From: Terrirhizobium terrae
Lineage (GTDB): Bacteria > Pseudomonadota > Alphaproteobacteria > Rhizobiales > Rhizobiaceae
Direction: 5' to 3'
Length of the DNA stretch: 64,000 nucleotides
Assembly: GCF_030323265.1 (NCBI RefSeq)
Contig: NZ_CP104990.1
Coordinates: 496,001-560,000 of the forward strand
How positions within the stretch are numbered: position 1 is the stretch's first letter; every line of letters begins with the position of its first letter. The notes under the pieces are model-generated. The model was not told the origin of the DNA. It did not search any database and saw only the letters and a program-made list of their open reading frames with translations. The position numbers and the translations under genes were made by a program. Below are positions 54,547 through 64,000 of the stretch, in pieces.

Positions 54547-56139
54547 ATGAAGAGACGTGGCTTCAACAAGATGCTTCTGGCTGCCGGCCTCGCTCTGCCG
54601 GCCCTGCGGATGTTCAATGATGGCGTCGCCTATGCGCAGGGCGCGTCCGGTGGTCTGACGGCCATCATCAATCCCGAGCCGCCAATTCTGGTTTTGCCCC
54701 TCAACCAGCAGATCCCGACCGGCACGATCGGCGGCAAGATCTACGAGAGCCTGCTCAGCTACGATTTCGACCTGAAGCCGCAGCCGCAGCTTGCCGAGCG
54801 CTGGGAGGTCTCCGAGGACGGGCTGACCTATACGTTCTATCTGGCAAAGAATGCCAAGTGGCATGACGGAAAGCCCTTTACCTCGGCCGACGTGGTCTTC
54901 TCCTGCGACGTCATGCTGAAGGAAGTTCATCCGCGCGCCCGCGGCGTGTTCGAGCGTTGCGAAAGCATCACCGCGCCGGACGATCACACCGTCGTCTTCA
55001 AGCTCAAGACCCCGTTCGCCCCGTTCATTCTGGCATTCGAGACGAGCTCGGCGCCGATCGCGCCGAAACATATCTACGAAGGTACGGACTACCGGAAGAA
55101 CCCGGCCAACGACATGCCGATCGGCACGGGCCCCTTCAAGCTGAAGGAATGGTCTCGCGGCAGCCACATCCATCTCGTTGCCCACGAGGACTATTACCTC
55201 GAAGGCCAGCCGGCGCTCACCGAGATCTACTACAAGATCGTTCCGGACGGCGCGTCGCGTTCCGTTGCGATGGAGACAGGCGAGGCCCAGCTTTCGCAGT
55301 TTGCCGATATCGAGCCCTTCGATGTGCCGCGCCTTTCGTCCATGCCAAACCTGACCATGACGACCAAGGGCTACGAGTTCTTCAGCCCTGTTCTCTGGTA
55401 TGAGCTCAACCTGCGAACGAAGCCGTTCGACGATCTGCGTTTCCGCAAGGCTGTCCGGCATCTGCTCGATCCCAAGTTCATCGTCGACAAGATCAATTTC
55501 GGCCTCGGAAAGCCTGCGACCGGGCCGATCGCATCAACGACGCGCTTCTATGATCCGAACGTCACCCTTTACGAGACCGACATTGCCAAGGCGACCGCGC
55601 TTCTCGACGAGATGGGCCTCAAGCCGGATGCCAACGGTGTCCGTGCCTCGATCAAGTTCCTGGTCGTGCCGTTCGGTGAAATGTGGACGCGGCTTGCCGA
55701 ATATTTCCGCCAGGCCCTCAAGCAGGGCGGCATCGAAGTGGTGCTTGAGACCACCGATCCGGGTGGCTTCGCCCAGCGGGTTTCGAACTGGGAATTCGAG
55801 GTCACGTCCAACATGCTGTATCAGAACGGCGATCCAGCCCTCGGCGTAGGCCGCAGCTATATCAGCTCCAACATCCGCAAGGGTGTGATGTTCACCAATA
55901 CCGAAGGTTATTCCAACCCGGAGGTGGACGATCTTTTCGACCGCGCAGCAGTGCAGACCTCCGATGAGGAACGGGCGGCACTCTACAGCAAGGTCCAGAA
56001 GATCCTCACAGACGAATTGCCGGTTCTGTGGATGACGGAGCAGCAGTTCCCCACCATCCATGACGCGCGGCTGGAAAACCTCATCGATACGGCGATCGGC
56101 GTGAACGGAACGTTCGGACGGGCGCGCTGGGCCTCGTAA
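54547..56139 (+). CDS. Peptide-type ABC substrate-binding protein with Tat-like signal (family 5)
   Basis: A 530-residue binding protein. The N terminus MKRRGFNKMLLAAGLALPAL carries an RRxFxK motif before a short hydrophobic stretch, the mark of a Tat signal. The family 5 pattern follows: LAERWEVSEDGLTYTFYLAKNAKWHDGKPFTSADVVFS, then PIGTGPFKLKEWSRG. Export in a folded state by Tat is unusual for this family. Its stop overlaps the permease start (TAATG). Confidence 0.93.
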   Translation: MKRRGFNKMLLAAGLALPALRMFNDGVAYAQGASGGLTAIINPEPPILVLPLNQQIPTGTIGGKIYESLLSYDFDLKPQPQLAERWEVSEDGLTYTFYLAKNAKWHDGKPFTSADVVFSCDVMLKEVHPRARGVFERCESITAPDDHTVVFKLKTPFAPFILAFETSSAPIAPKHIYEGTDYRKNPANDMPIGTGPFKLKEWSRGSHIHLVAHEDYYLEGQPALTEIYYKIVPDGASRSVAMETGEAQLSQFADIEPFDVPRLSSMPNLTMTTKGYEFFSPVLWYELNLRTKPFDDLRFRKAVRHLLDPKFIVDKINFGLGKPATGPIASTTRFYDPNVTLYETDIAKATALLDEMGLKPDANGVRASIKFLVVPFGEMWTRLAEYFRQALKQGGIEVVLETTDPGGFAQRVSNWEFEVTSNMLYQNGDPALGVGRSYISSNIRKGVMFTNTEGYSNPEVDDLFDRAAVQTSDEERAALYSKVQKILTDELPVLWMTEQQFPTIHDARLENLIDTAIGVNGTFGRARWAS

Positions 56140-57113
56140 TGTCTCTGCGCAGCATTCTTTCCAAGGTGGCGGGGATCGTGATCACGATCTTCGTCATCGC
56201 CACCATCAATTTCGTTCTGGTGCGGGCCGCGCCCGGCGATCCCGCCGCGGTGATCGCCGGCCAGTCAGGCGCGACCGACGAAAAGTTTCTGGAGCAGGTG
56301 CGAGCCGAATATGGTCTGGATCAGCCCTATCTAGTGCAGCTCGGCTCCTATCTCGGTAAGGTGGCGACGCTCGATCTCGGATATTCCTATCGCCTGCGGC
56401 GTCCGGTGCAGGATCTCATTGTCGAACGCCTTGGCCCGACATTGCTTTTGACCCTCTCGGCATTCCTGATCTCGCTAATCGGCGGCGTGGTGTTCGGTGC
56501 ATTGGCCGGCATCCGCCATGGCAAGATCTCCGATCTCGTCATTTCGCTGCTGGCTTTGATCCTCTACGCGACGCCGGTGTTCTGGCTGGGCCTCATGCTG
56601 GTCCTGCTCTTCTCGATCCAGCTCGAATGGCTGCCTGCCTTCGGTTATGCGAGCATGCGGGCGGGAAGCCTTGGGCCGATGGCCTATGCACTCGATGTGC
56701 TGAAGCACCTTTGCCTTCCGGCCTTGACCCTCGGTGGCATCTACATGGCGATGTATGCTCGGCTGATGCGGTCCTCGGTCATAGAGGTGGCGGCCGAAGA
56801 TTACATCAAGACCGCCCGCGCCAAGGGGCTGACGGAAGGCGCGATCCTGCGCGGGCACATGCTGCGCAACGCCTCGCTGCCCGTCATCACCTTCGCCGGA
56901 CTTCAGGTCGGCGCCATGGTCGGCGGTGCAGTCGTGGTCGAGACGGTCTTCTCCTGGCCCGGTCTTGGCCGGCTGATCTTCGACGCCGTGACCAGCCGCG
57001 ATTATCCGGTCCTGCTCGGCCTTTTCCTCGTCATGTCGATCCTGGTGATCTGCGTGAACCTTCTCACCGACCTGATCCACCGTCTGGTCGATCCTCGCCT
57101 CGCAGTCAGATGA
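56139..57113 (+). CDS. Peptide-type ABC permease (DppB family)
   Basis: A 324-residue membrane protein with the N-terminal segment IVITIFVIATINFVLVRAAPGDPAAVIAG and five further helices. The EAA loop is DYIKTARAKGLTEGAILRGHMLRNASLPVI. It pairs with the DppC-like permease 4 bp downstream. Confidence 0.93.
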   Translation: MSLRSILSKVAGIVITIFVIATINFVLVRAAPGDPAAVIAGQSGATDEKFLEQVRAEYGLDQPYLVQLGSYLGKVATLDLGYSYRLRRPVQDLIVERLGPTLLLTLSAFLISLIGGVVFGALAGIRHGKISDLVISLLALILYATPVFWLGLMLVLLFSIQLEWLPAFGYASMRAGSLGPMAYALDVLKHLCLPALTLGGIYMAMYARLMRSSVIEVAAEDYIKTARAKGLTEGAILRGHMLRNASLPVITFAGLQVGAMVGGAVVVETVFSWPGLGRLIFDAVTSRDYPVLLGLFLVMSILVICVNLLTDLIHRLVDPRLAVR

Positions 57114-57117
57114 TACG

Positions 57118-57947
57118 ATGACCGACAGCATCCGCACGTTTCTCCGCCAACCGTCCGGCCTGCTAGGCCTGGCAATCCTGGCTTTGGTCTGCCTCACCGC
57201 AGCACTTGCACCGGTCGTCTACCCGGGGTCGCCCTGGGACATGGTCGGTTCGCCATTGCAAGGCCCGGGAACCCAAGGCGCGCTTCTCGGCACCGATACG
57301 ATGGGACGTGATATCGCCTCCGGCATCATGCATGGAGCAAGCGTCTCGCTGATGATCGGCATCGCCTCGACGGTTGCCGCGCTCGTTCTCGGCGTCACGC
57401 TCGGTGCGATAGCAGGTTTTGCGGGCCCGATGGCGGATCATCTGATCGTCCGCTTCATCGAGATCTTCCAGACCATTCCCAATTTCGTGCTGGCGATCCT
57501 GCTTGTCGCGATCCTGACGCCGTCGATCGGTACGATCATCCTCGCCATCGGTCTGGTCAGCTGGCCGCCTTTGGCGCGGCTGACCCGCATCCAGGTCAAG
57601 AGTATTGCGGCACGCGAATTCGTTCAGGCGGCGCGCTGTCAGGGGCAGGGGCCCTGTCCATCCTGCTTCGCCACGTCATTCCGAACGCGATGTCGCCGAT
57701 CATCGTCACCGGATCCATGACGGTTGCGTCAGCGATCCTGATCGAGGCGGCACTGAGTTTCATGGGGCTCGGCGATCCGAACTTCATGTCCTGGGGCTAC
57801 ATGATCGGTGCCGGCCGCACCGTGATCCGGCAGGCGTGGTGGGCCAGCGTGTTTCCCGGCCTTGCCATCCTGCTGACGGCCGTCGCGATAAACCTGATCG
57901 GCGAAGCCCTCAATGATGCCCTCAATCCGAGGATCTCGCGCTCATGA
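57118..57947 (+). pseudogene. Peptide-type ABC permease (DppC family), interrupted by a 1-nt deletion
   Basis: The first part has LLGTDTMGRDIASGIMHGASV and the membrane helices of DppC, then FVQAARCQGQG. The frame is lost there and resumes as ALSILLRHVIPNAMSPIIVTGSM and continues to the end at 57947. Restoring one G in the GGGG run at 57648-57651 gives about 276 residues with an intact EAA loop. The stop overlaps the ATPase start (ATGA). Confidence 0.88.
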
Positions 57948-59572
57948 CGCTTCTTTCCGCGCAGAACCTCTCCATCGCCTTGCCGAAGGGTGCTGACCGG
58001 ACGCATGCCGTCTCGAATGTCAGCTTCGATATCGAGGAGAACCAGATCGTCTGCCTGGTCGGCGAATCCGGTTCCGGCAAGTCGATGATCGCTCATGCTA
58101 TTCTCGGCCTCCTGCCGCCCGGCATCGCCGTTGACGGTGGCTCGCTGATGTTTGGCGGCAGCGATCTCGCGGCCTTGCCTCCCGCAGCGCGACGCACCGT
58201 GCGCGGTGACCAGATCTCGATGATCTTCCAGGAGCCACTGACGGCGCTCAATCCCTTGAAGCGTGTCGGCGAACAGGTTGCCGAAGCCATCCGAACCCAT
58301 CGGGCTTCCATTTCTGCCCGCGAAGTGGTCGCCAAGGTCGAGGAACTGTTCGAGCAGGTCGGCTTGCCCGATCCGCCGCGGCTGCGCCACTCCTATCCCT
58401 TCCAGCTTTCGGGCGGGCAGCGGCAGCGAGTGATGATCGCCATGGCGCTCTGCAACAATCCGAAACTCCTGATTGCCGACGAGCCGACGACGGCGCTCGA
58501 TGTCACGACACAACGCCAGATCCTCGATCTGATCAAGAGCCTGCAGAAGTCTCACAACATGGGTGTCCTGTTCATAACCCATGATATCGGCGTGGTCGCC
58601 GACATCGCCGACAAGGTGGTTGTTCTGCAGAAGGGCGACATCGTTGAAAGCGGCCCGGCGGATGCCGTGCTGAAAGAGCCATCCCAAGCCTATACGCAGA
58701 TGTTGCTCGACGCCGTGCCCGGCAAGGGCGCTTTTCGCCACGCCGCAAGACAGGCGGCGCCGGTTCTCGAAGTCCGGGGATTGCAGAAGCGTTTCGTCTC
58801 ACGGCAGGGGCTTTTCGCCAAGCCGCGCGAGGTGGTGGCAGCACAGGATGTCAGTTGGCAATTGTCTCCAGGAGACACGCTGGCGGTGGTCGGCGAAAGC
58901 GGGTCCGGGAAATCGACACTGGCGCGCATTCTTCTACGCCTGATCGAGCCGGATGCGGGTGATGTGGTCTGGCGCGGCACTTCGGTGCGGGGGATGAACA
59001 GCAGGGATCTCCGTGATTTCCGCCGCAAGGCGCAGATCGTCTTCCAGGATCCATATTCCTCGCTCGATCCTCGCCTGAAGGTAGGCGAGAGCATCTGCCG
59101 CGGCCCGATGGCATTCGGGACCAGCAGGGCAGATGCGCGAAAGCTCGCCGAGCAATGGCTGGAGCGGGTCGGGCTCGGGCCGCAGGCGTTCGATCGCTTT
59201 CCGCACGAATTCTCCGGCGGCCAGCGCCAGCGCATCTGTATCGCGCGTGCCCTGGCCTTGCAGCCGGAAATCCTGATTGCCGACGAAGCGGTCTCGGCGC
59301 TCGACGTTTCCATCCAGGCGCAGGTTCTGGATCTGCTCAACGATCTGAAGGCGGAGATGGGGCTTGCGATGGTCTTCATCACGCATGACCTTCGTGTCGC
59401 TCGCGAGATCGCCGACCGCGTGCTCGTCATGCGCAAGGGACAGGTCGAAGAAGAGCAGGCGACGGAAGAGCTCTTCGAGAACCCGCGAAGTGACTACACC
59501 AGGCGACTTCTGGACGCCGTGCCGGGCAGGTCATTCTTTGCCGGTCGTGCTCAACCGACGATCCAGGCGTGA
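57944..59572 (+). CDS. Peptide-type ABC importer ATPase (fused DppD-DppF type)
   Basis: A 542-residue protein with two ATPase domains. The first has [24 protein letters not shown] and [12 protein letters not shown]; the second has [25 protein letters not shown] and [12 protein letters not shown] (Ala in place of the usual Pro after the Glu). It powers the importer of the two permeases upstream. The second Walker B variant keeps the catalytic Glu, so activity is expected. Confidence 0.93.
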   Translation: MTLLSAQNLSIALPKGADRTHAVSNVSFDIEENQIVCLVGESGSGKSMIAHAILGLLPPGIAVDGGSLMFGGSDLAALPPAARRTVRGDQISMIFQEPLTALNPLKRVGEQVAEAIRTHRASISAREVVAKVEELFEQVGLPDPPRLRHSYPFQLSGGQRQRVMIAMALCNNPKLLIADEPTTALDVTTQRQILDLIKSLQKSHNMGVLFITHDIGVVADIADKVVVLQKGDIVESGPADAVLKEPSQAYTQMLLDAVPGKGAFRHAARQAAPVLEVRGLQKRFVSRQGLFAKPREVVAAQDVSWQLSPGDTLAVVGESGSGKSTLARILLRLIEPDAGDVVWRGTSVRGMNSRDLRDFRRKAQIVFQDPYSSLDPRLKVGESICRGPMAFGTSRADARKLAEQWLERVGLGPQAFDRFPHEFSGGQRQRICIARALALQPEILIADEAVSALDVSIQAQVLDLLNDLKAEMGLAMVFITHDLRVAREIADRVLVMRKGQVEEEQATEELFENPRSDYTRRLLDAVPGRSFFAGRAQPTIQA

Positions 59573-59611
59573 CGGCACATTTAATTTCAAGGACATATTG
59601 GGAGACAGGCG

Positions 59612-61035
59612 ATGAGCAACGAACTCTGGCAATGGACGGCGGCGGAACTGGCTGCCGGGATCAGGTCCGGCCGCATCAGTTCGGTCGAGGCGACCGAAAG
59701 CGCGATTGCGCGTATGGATGCCGTCAATCCCGCGATCAACGCCGTCGTCGATACGATGCCGGAGACCGCGATTTCGGAGGCCAAGACGGCTGACGAGAGC
59801 CTGCGCAAGCATGGGGCTGCCGGTCCGCTGCACGGCGTGCCGATGACGGTGAAGATCAATGTCGATTTCAAGGGCCGCGCCACGACCAACGGCGTCATTG
59901 CCAACAAGGATCACAAGGCCGAGCAGGATTCTTCGACGATCGCTGCCGTGCGGGCGGGTGGTCTGCCGATCCTCGGGCGGACCAATACGCCGGCCTATTC
60001 GATGCGCGCCTTCACCAGCAACGACCTGCATGGCGCAACGTTCAATCCGCATGACAAGGCGATCACCTGCGGTGGTTCGTCGGGCGGTGCCGGATCCGCC
60101 GTCGCGGCTGGTATCGGCGCGATTGGCCATGGCAACGATATCGGCGGCTCTGTGCGCCACCCCGCCTATTGCTGCGGCGTCTATGGCCTGCGCCCGACAT
60201 CGGGGCTCATCCCCCAGACAAGCCCGTCCATGCCGGAGCGCAAGATCGTGTCCCAGCTAATGGCGGTGCAGGGCGTTCTTGCCCGATCGTTGGAGGATAT
60301 CAGGCTGGGCATGCAGATGATGAGCCGCCCGGATCCGAACGATATCTGGCAGGTGCCGGCAGGCGACATCTTCGAACCGCTTGCCCATCGCCCCTGCAAG
60401 GTGGCCGTTGTTGCGGAGACGGATGAAAGCCCGGCAGATCCTGAAGTCAGCGCCGCCATCCGCCAGGCGGCGGCCATGCTGGCCGACGCCGGATACGAAG
60501 TGGAGGAAGTGCCTACGCCGTCCTTCAGGAGCTGGTCGATCACTGGCGCCTCATTCTCGGCAACGAGATGCGCGGCGGTCTCGGCGTTTTGATGGAAGCC
60601 CATGGCGACTGGAAGATGAAACGTATGCTCGAAGTCCAGCTCGAAGGCGTACCGGTGATCGACAGCCGTGACGGTATGCTGGATGCGATCGCACATCGTG
60701 CTCGCCTTCTGCGCAAGTGGCAGCTTTTCCTCGAACAGTGGCCGCTGGTCCTGACCGCCGTCAGCTGGGCGAAGCCGATGATCGATGATCTCGATGTGTC
60801 CGACGATCTCGATGTCGAATGGTTCTACAATGTCTGCGCGCCCTATATGGGAACGCCGACGATCGGACTGCCCGGCCTGTCGGTGCCGGTGGGAACCGTG
60901 CCGGGCAAGCCGATGGGCGTGCAGCTTCTGGCAACGCGCTTCGCCGACCGCCGCCTGCTCGAAGCCGGCGCCGTGCTTGAGCGCGCCATCGGCAGGATCG
61001 CACCGGTCGACCCGTTTTCGGCGAAGTCGGAGTAG
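59612..61035 (+). pseudogene. Amidase-signature family hydrolase, interrupted by a 1-nt deletion
   Basis: The Ser-cisSer-Lys triad region is visible: Lys in GVPMTVKINVDFKG, then the Gly/Ser-rich signature AITCGGSSGGAGSAVAAGIGAIGHGNDIGGSVRHPA. After VPTPSF the frame is lost and resumes as ELVDHWRLILGNEMRGG to the end, with the family tail GTPTIGLPGLSVPVGTVPGKPMGVQLLATRF. The lost base is a C near 60526. Total about 475 residues. It is the last gene of the importer operon and probably splits an amide bond in the imported compound. Confidence 0.9.
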
Positions 61036-61069
61036 TGACAGAGAAGCCTTGTCCTGAAGGCCATTCGGC

Positions 61070-61525
61070 GCCGGGCAGAACATCGCGTATGGCCATCTCG
61101 AAGCCGGCCAGAGCGAGATCACCGAGGCCGCACGCCGTGCCCGTCTTGACGATGTCTTAGGGCTCTAGCCCAACGGTTTCGATACGGTGATCGGCGAGCG
61201 CGGGGTTAAACTGTCCGGCGGACAGAAGCAGACTGGCGATTGCCCGCATCTTTTTGAAGAATCCTCCGATCCTGATTCTTGATGAGGCAACCTCGGCGCT
61301 CGACAGCGAGACGGAACGGGCTATTCAGCGGTCGCTTGCTGAACTTTCGCAGGGTCGCGCGAAGCTGGCCATAGCTCATCGGCTGGCGACTATTACCAAT
61401 GCCACCGAATCATTGTTGTCGAAGGTGACATCGTGAAAGAGAGTGGATGCGACCACCTACCGATGAAGGCCGATGGACGATACCACGCACTTTATGCCGC
61501 TCACGAGCGGAGCAGCGTAGCGTGA
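61070..61525 (+). pseudogene. Remnant of an MsbA-type ABC exporter ATPase domain
   Basis: Broken frames carry pieces of the exporter nucleotide-binding domain: [29 protein letters not shown] (signature), [19 protein letters not shown] (Walker B and D-loop) and [10 protein letters not shown] (switch His). The Walker A and all membrane helices are missing. In-frame stops and frame changes show decay. Confidence 0.75.
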
Positions 61526-61918
61526 GATGACGGGAAGCATGTTCACAATAGGGCCGGCAGGTTGAACTCGCGGCGCTGCGCGACATTATCTTTCAGGTGA
61601 GAGAGCAACATCTTGCGGCTTCGAAAGGGACGAAACTTGGCGGAGATCAAGTGAGGACAGAGCATTCGAGCGAATCACGCGTGGCGCCGACAACGCCGTC
61701 CGAACCTCCCTTGAGCGCCTTTCTATTGCAAATCTGGCTGACAACGAGCAGGCGCCTGGAGACGGTCAAATCGGTGAAAGATAGGGGAAAACACGTCCTG
61801 CTAACCACCAGACTTGTGTCAGGATTAGAGACCAGCTTTTCGCAGTAAGAACATTTGTTTCCCTTAGAGCTTTGGGTGGGTTCACAATTTTAATCCGCTT
61901 AGGATCTTAAAAGGGATT
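61526..61918. other. 393 bp without a recognisable gene
   Basis: A plus-strand frame of 83 residues (61597-61848) has no family features and atypical composition for the region. Its GC content is lower than the flanks. It looks like leftover sequence beside the dead exporter gene. Confidence 0.4.
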
Positions 61919-62944
61919 TCATTTCTTATCCGGCGCGCAGGTCGACTCGCGAATGATAAGTGAATAATCGATCTCGTAATGGCTGGGAACTCTATGCCCA
62001 TCCAAGGTTGCGAGCAGATATTCTCCAGCGCCTTTCCATGTCACGTCGGTCGGTACATGCAGTGTCGTGAGGGCCGGTCTGAGATGCCTACTCCAATCCA
62101 GGTCGTCGAAGCCGACGACCGACAGATCTCGGGGAACATGCATACCCCGGCGTTCGGCTTCGAGCATGACGCCATAGGCCAAAACATCATTGCCACATGC
62201 GATGGCCGTCGGCGGGTTGTCGCCTATCAGCATTTGCCGGGCTGCTTCTCGAGCATCATCGAGCGTGTAGCGGACTTCGATATGCCAACGGCCAGGAAGA
62301 TCCAGGCCGTTTTCCGTCAGGGCGCGCCGGAACCCGCGGATACGGGCGCTGGCTCGGTCATTGTTCCGCTGCAGTGCGCTGACGATGCCGATTTTTTCAT
62401 GTCCTAGTGAGATCAGATGCATCATTGCCCGATAGGCGGCTGCCTCATTGTCAACGCCTATGCTGGCAGAGTCACCACTCGGATTATAGACGCCGACATT
62501 GATGGAGGGGATGTTGCGGGCGACGAGAAGGTCCTTCAATGCCTGATGATGGCAGTCGCCGCGCAGGATTAATCCATCGATGCCGCGGCCGACGAGATTG
62601 CGGGCCTGTTCAAGTTCAACATCAATGTCATAGCCATTGGTGGCGAGGATGAGCATGTAGCCGCGCGTCGAGAGGTATTTCTGCAATGCTTCGATGCCGC
62701 GCGCGAACATGGCGTTGTCAATCGTGGGGATAATGGCGCCAATCGTGCGGGTGCGGTTGCTCGAAAGAGCGCGCGCCATGCCGTGCGGCACATATCCGGT
62801 CTGGTCAACGATGGACTGGATACGCAGCCGCAGCTCCTCGCTGACGCTCTGGGGATTGTTGAGCGCGCGCGAGACTGTCGCGGTGGATACGCCTGAAAGC
62901 CGCGCTATCGCCCGTATTCCCGTCTTTTCCTTTTCACCACCCAT
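61919..62944 (-). CDS. LacI-family transcriptional regulator
   Basis: A 341-residue regulator. The N-terminal LacI headpiece is IRAIARLSGVSTATVSRALNNPQSVSEELR followed by the hinge helix. The sugar-binding core shows TIGAIIPTIDNAMFARGIEALQ, GRGIDGLILRG and GFDDLDWSRHLRPALTTL. It is divergent from a sugar-binding protein gene, with two palindromic operators in between. It probably represses the importer until its sugar is present. Confidence 0.92.
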   Translation of the reverse strand: MGGEKEKTGIRAIARLSGVSTATVSRALNNPQSVSEELRLRIQSIVDQTGYVPHGMARALSSNRTRTIGAIIPTIDNAMFARGIEALQKYLSTRGYMLILATNGYDIDVELEQARNLVGRGIDGLILRGDCHHQALKDLLVARNIPSINVGVYNPSGDSASIGVDNEAAAYRAMMHLISLGHEKIGIVSALQRNNDRASARIRGFRRALTENGLDLPGRWHIEVRYTLDDAREAARQMLIGDNPPTAIACGNDVLAYGVMLEAERRGMHVPRDLSVVGFDDLDWSRHLRPALTTLHVPTDVTWKGAGEYLLATLDGHRVPSHYEIDYSLIIRESTCAPDKK

Positions 62945-62957
62945 AGATCAATCCGCT

Positions 62958-62969
62958 TGTAACGTTACA
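62958..62969. promoter_or_regulatory. LacI-type operator next to its own gene
   Basis: A perfect 12-bp palindrome with central CG (TGTAACGTTACA) lies 14 bp upstream of the LacI start. It fits LacI-family operators and would allow autorepression. Confidence 0.6.
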
Positions 62970-63077
62970 TTAGCTTAGCGATGGCTTTCCCCTCTTTGTC
63001 AAACGAATTTCATGCTGCATTGCAGAGATAAATTATGCTGAATATCATGATTGACAGCACAGCAAAGGTAAGTCTAT

Positions 63078-63093
63078 GTAACCGGTTACATGA
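63078..63093. promoter_or_regulatory. LacI-type operator near the sugar importer promoter
   Basis: A perfect 16-bp palindrome (ATGTAACCGGTTACAT) lies 84 bp before the binding-protein start. It shares the TGTAAC half-site with the other operator, with two extra central bases. Confidence 0.65.
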
Positions 63094-63176
63094 TCAATGT
63101 TCGGGAGAAACGCTCGGTCATGTCGCTCGAGGAGGAGCGTTGGAAACCGCCAAATGGCGGCGAAGTGGAGGAAAGC

Positions 63177-64000
63177 ATGACGAAAATCTCCGCAGTCCGT
63201 ATTTTATTTGCATCCTGCACATTCATCGTGGGTGCGGTCAGTCCTGCTCTAGCGTTTGACTGGAAAGCGCATGACGGTGAGACGGTTTCATTTCTGGCCA
63301 ACAACAATCCATGGTCGCAGGCTCTTTTGACCTACAAGGATGAGTTTACTGAGCTGACGGGCATCACACTCAAGGTCGATTCCTATCAGGAGCAGCAAAT
63401 GCGCCAGCGCCTGATGACCGTGCTCAATTCCAGGAGCGATGAAGTCGACGTCTTCATGACGCTGGCCTCACGCGAGGGGCAGCAGTTCGCCGCATCTGGC
63501 TGGTACGCGGATCTTTCGGACTATGCACAGAAAGACGCCGCACCCGATTACGATTTTGGCGGCATTAGCCCGGCGCTCGTCAAGGCGGCAACCTTTGACG
63601 GCAAACTTACGAGCGTGCCGCTCAACCTTGAAGGGCCGCTTCTCTATTACCGGACTGATATCTTCCAGAAATGCGGGATCTCCAAGCCTGCATCACTTGA
63701 CGACCTTGCAGTCGCCGCAAAGAAGATCAGCGAATGCGAAAGCGGCATGACGCCGATCACTTCGCGCGGTCTGAAGGCAGCGCTCGCCTATACGTTCAGC
63801 AACGTACTTCACAACATGGGCGGCCAGTATATCGTCGACGGCAAGTCCGCCCTGTGCGCGCCGGCCGGCCAGAAGGCGATCAGCTATTATGGAGGCCTTC
63901 TCAAGGATTTCGGCCCGCCGGGCTCGTCCAACTACAGCTTCTACCAGATTTCGGCGCTCTACCGCGCCGGGCGGGCTGCAATGGCCTTTGAATCCTCCAA
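63177..64000 (+). CDS. Sugar ABC importer substrate-binding protein (family 1), cut by the window end
   Basis: About 274 residues are visible. A signal peptide is present (VRILFASCTFIVGAVSPALAF). The family 1 pattern follows: VSFLANNNPWSQALLTYKDEFTELTGI, then EVDVFMTLASREGQQF and SVPLNLEGPLLYYRTDIFQKCGI. GGAGG lies 5 bp before the ATG at 63177. The gene continues past base 64000. It is divergent from the LacI regulator and would be the first gene of a sugar importer. Confidence 0.88.
   Translation, partial: MTKISAVRILFASCTFIVGAVSPALAFDWKAHDGETVSFLANNNPWSQALLTYKDEFTELTGITLKVDSYQEQQMRQRLMTVLNSRSDEVDVFMTLASREGQQFAASGWYADLSDYAQKDAAPDYDFGGISPALVKAATFDGKLTSVPLNLEGPLLYYRTDIFQKCGISKPASLDDLAVAAKKISECESGMTPITSRGLKAALAYTFSNVLHNMGGQYIVDGKSALCAPAGQKAISYYGGLLKDFGPPGSSNYSFYQISALYRAGRAAMAFESS

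Overview
The window looks like accessory replicon DNA (large plasmid, chromid or accessory chromosomal region) from a rhizobial alphaproteobacterium (Rhizobium/Agrobacterium-like). The basis is high GC, dense ABC-uptake operons each with a local regulator (LysR, MarR, GntR, RpiR, MocR, AraC, LacI), a T6SS PAAR effector of a type known in rhizobia, and an ECF sigma system with GGAAT/CGTT promoters. No rRNA, complete tRNA, CRISPR array or replication origin was found.

Layout. 0-2.3 kb: end of a T6SS-linked cluster, with a PAAR-like protein carrying a candidate VRR-Nuc/PD-(D/E)xK nuclease and its DUF3396 immunity protein. 2.5-7.9 kb: LysR, SnoaL, SDR, MarR, secreted alpha/beta hydrolase and GMC oxidoreductase. 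8-18 kb: a peptide-type (Dpp) ABC importer with a C45 acyltransferase-like hydrolase, a 933-residue M20 amidohydrolase-aminotransferase fusion and a GntR regulator. 18-21 kb: glycerate kinase and an SLC13 anion transporter. 21.1-25.7 kb: an ECF sigma/anti-sigma pair with an Asp-rich exported protein, a subtilase, a DUF6065-like protein and a Ser/Asn-repeat exported protein. Four of these transcription units carry the same promoter, GGAAT-N16-CGT(T/C). This is the best candidate for an undescribed system. 26-31.7 kb: an Fbp/Afu-type ABC importer with a histidine phosphatase and an RpiR regulator, probably for a phosphorylated compound. 32-34 kb: a broken toxin-antitoxin pair and an IS1111/IS110 insertion sequence with 12-bp inverted repeats. 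34-41.4 kb: a uronate (pectin-derived) catabolic operon with GntR, aldehyde dehydrogenase, Frc-type sugar ABC importer, KduI, KduD and KdgF-like cupin. 41.6-43.9 kb: histidine phosphatase and glucose-6-phosphate dehydrogenase. 44.2-52.4 kb: 3-hydroxy-3-methylglutaryl-CoA/mevalonate catabolism (HMG-CoA reductase, CoA-transferase, enoyl-CoA hydratase, HMG-CoA lyase, LivJ-type binding protein) with MocR and AraC regulators. 52.4-61 kb: a PNPOx-FNR-ferredoxin fusion, a second Dpp-type importer and an amidase. 61-64 kb: remnant of an ABC exporter, a LacI regulator, and the start of a sugar importer flanked by two perfect operator-like palindromes.

Quality warning. Nine otherwise intact genes (SDR, anti-sigma factor, RpiR, aldehyde dehydrogenase, KduI, histidine phosphatase, CoA-transferase, DppC permease, amidase) are each broken by one short deletion. 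Eight are single bases and all but one of these lie in a homopolymer of three to five bases; the ninth is a two-base loss in a GA repeat. This pattern looks more like uncorrected long-read error than decay, so these entries are given full-length coordinates and the frameshift position is stated.
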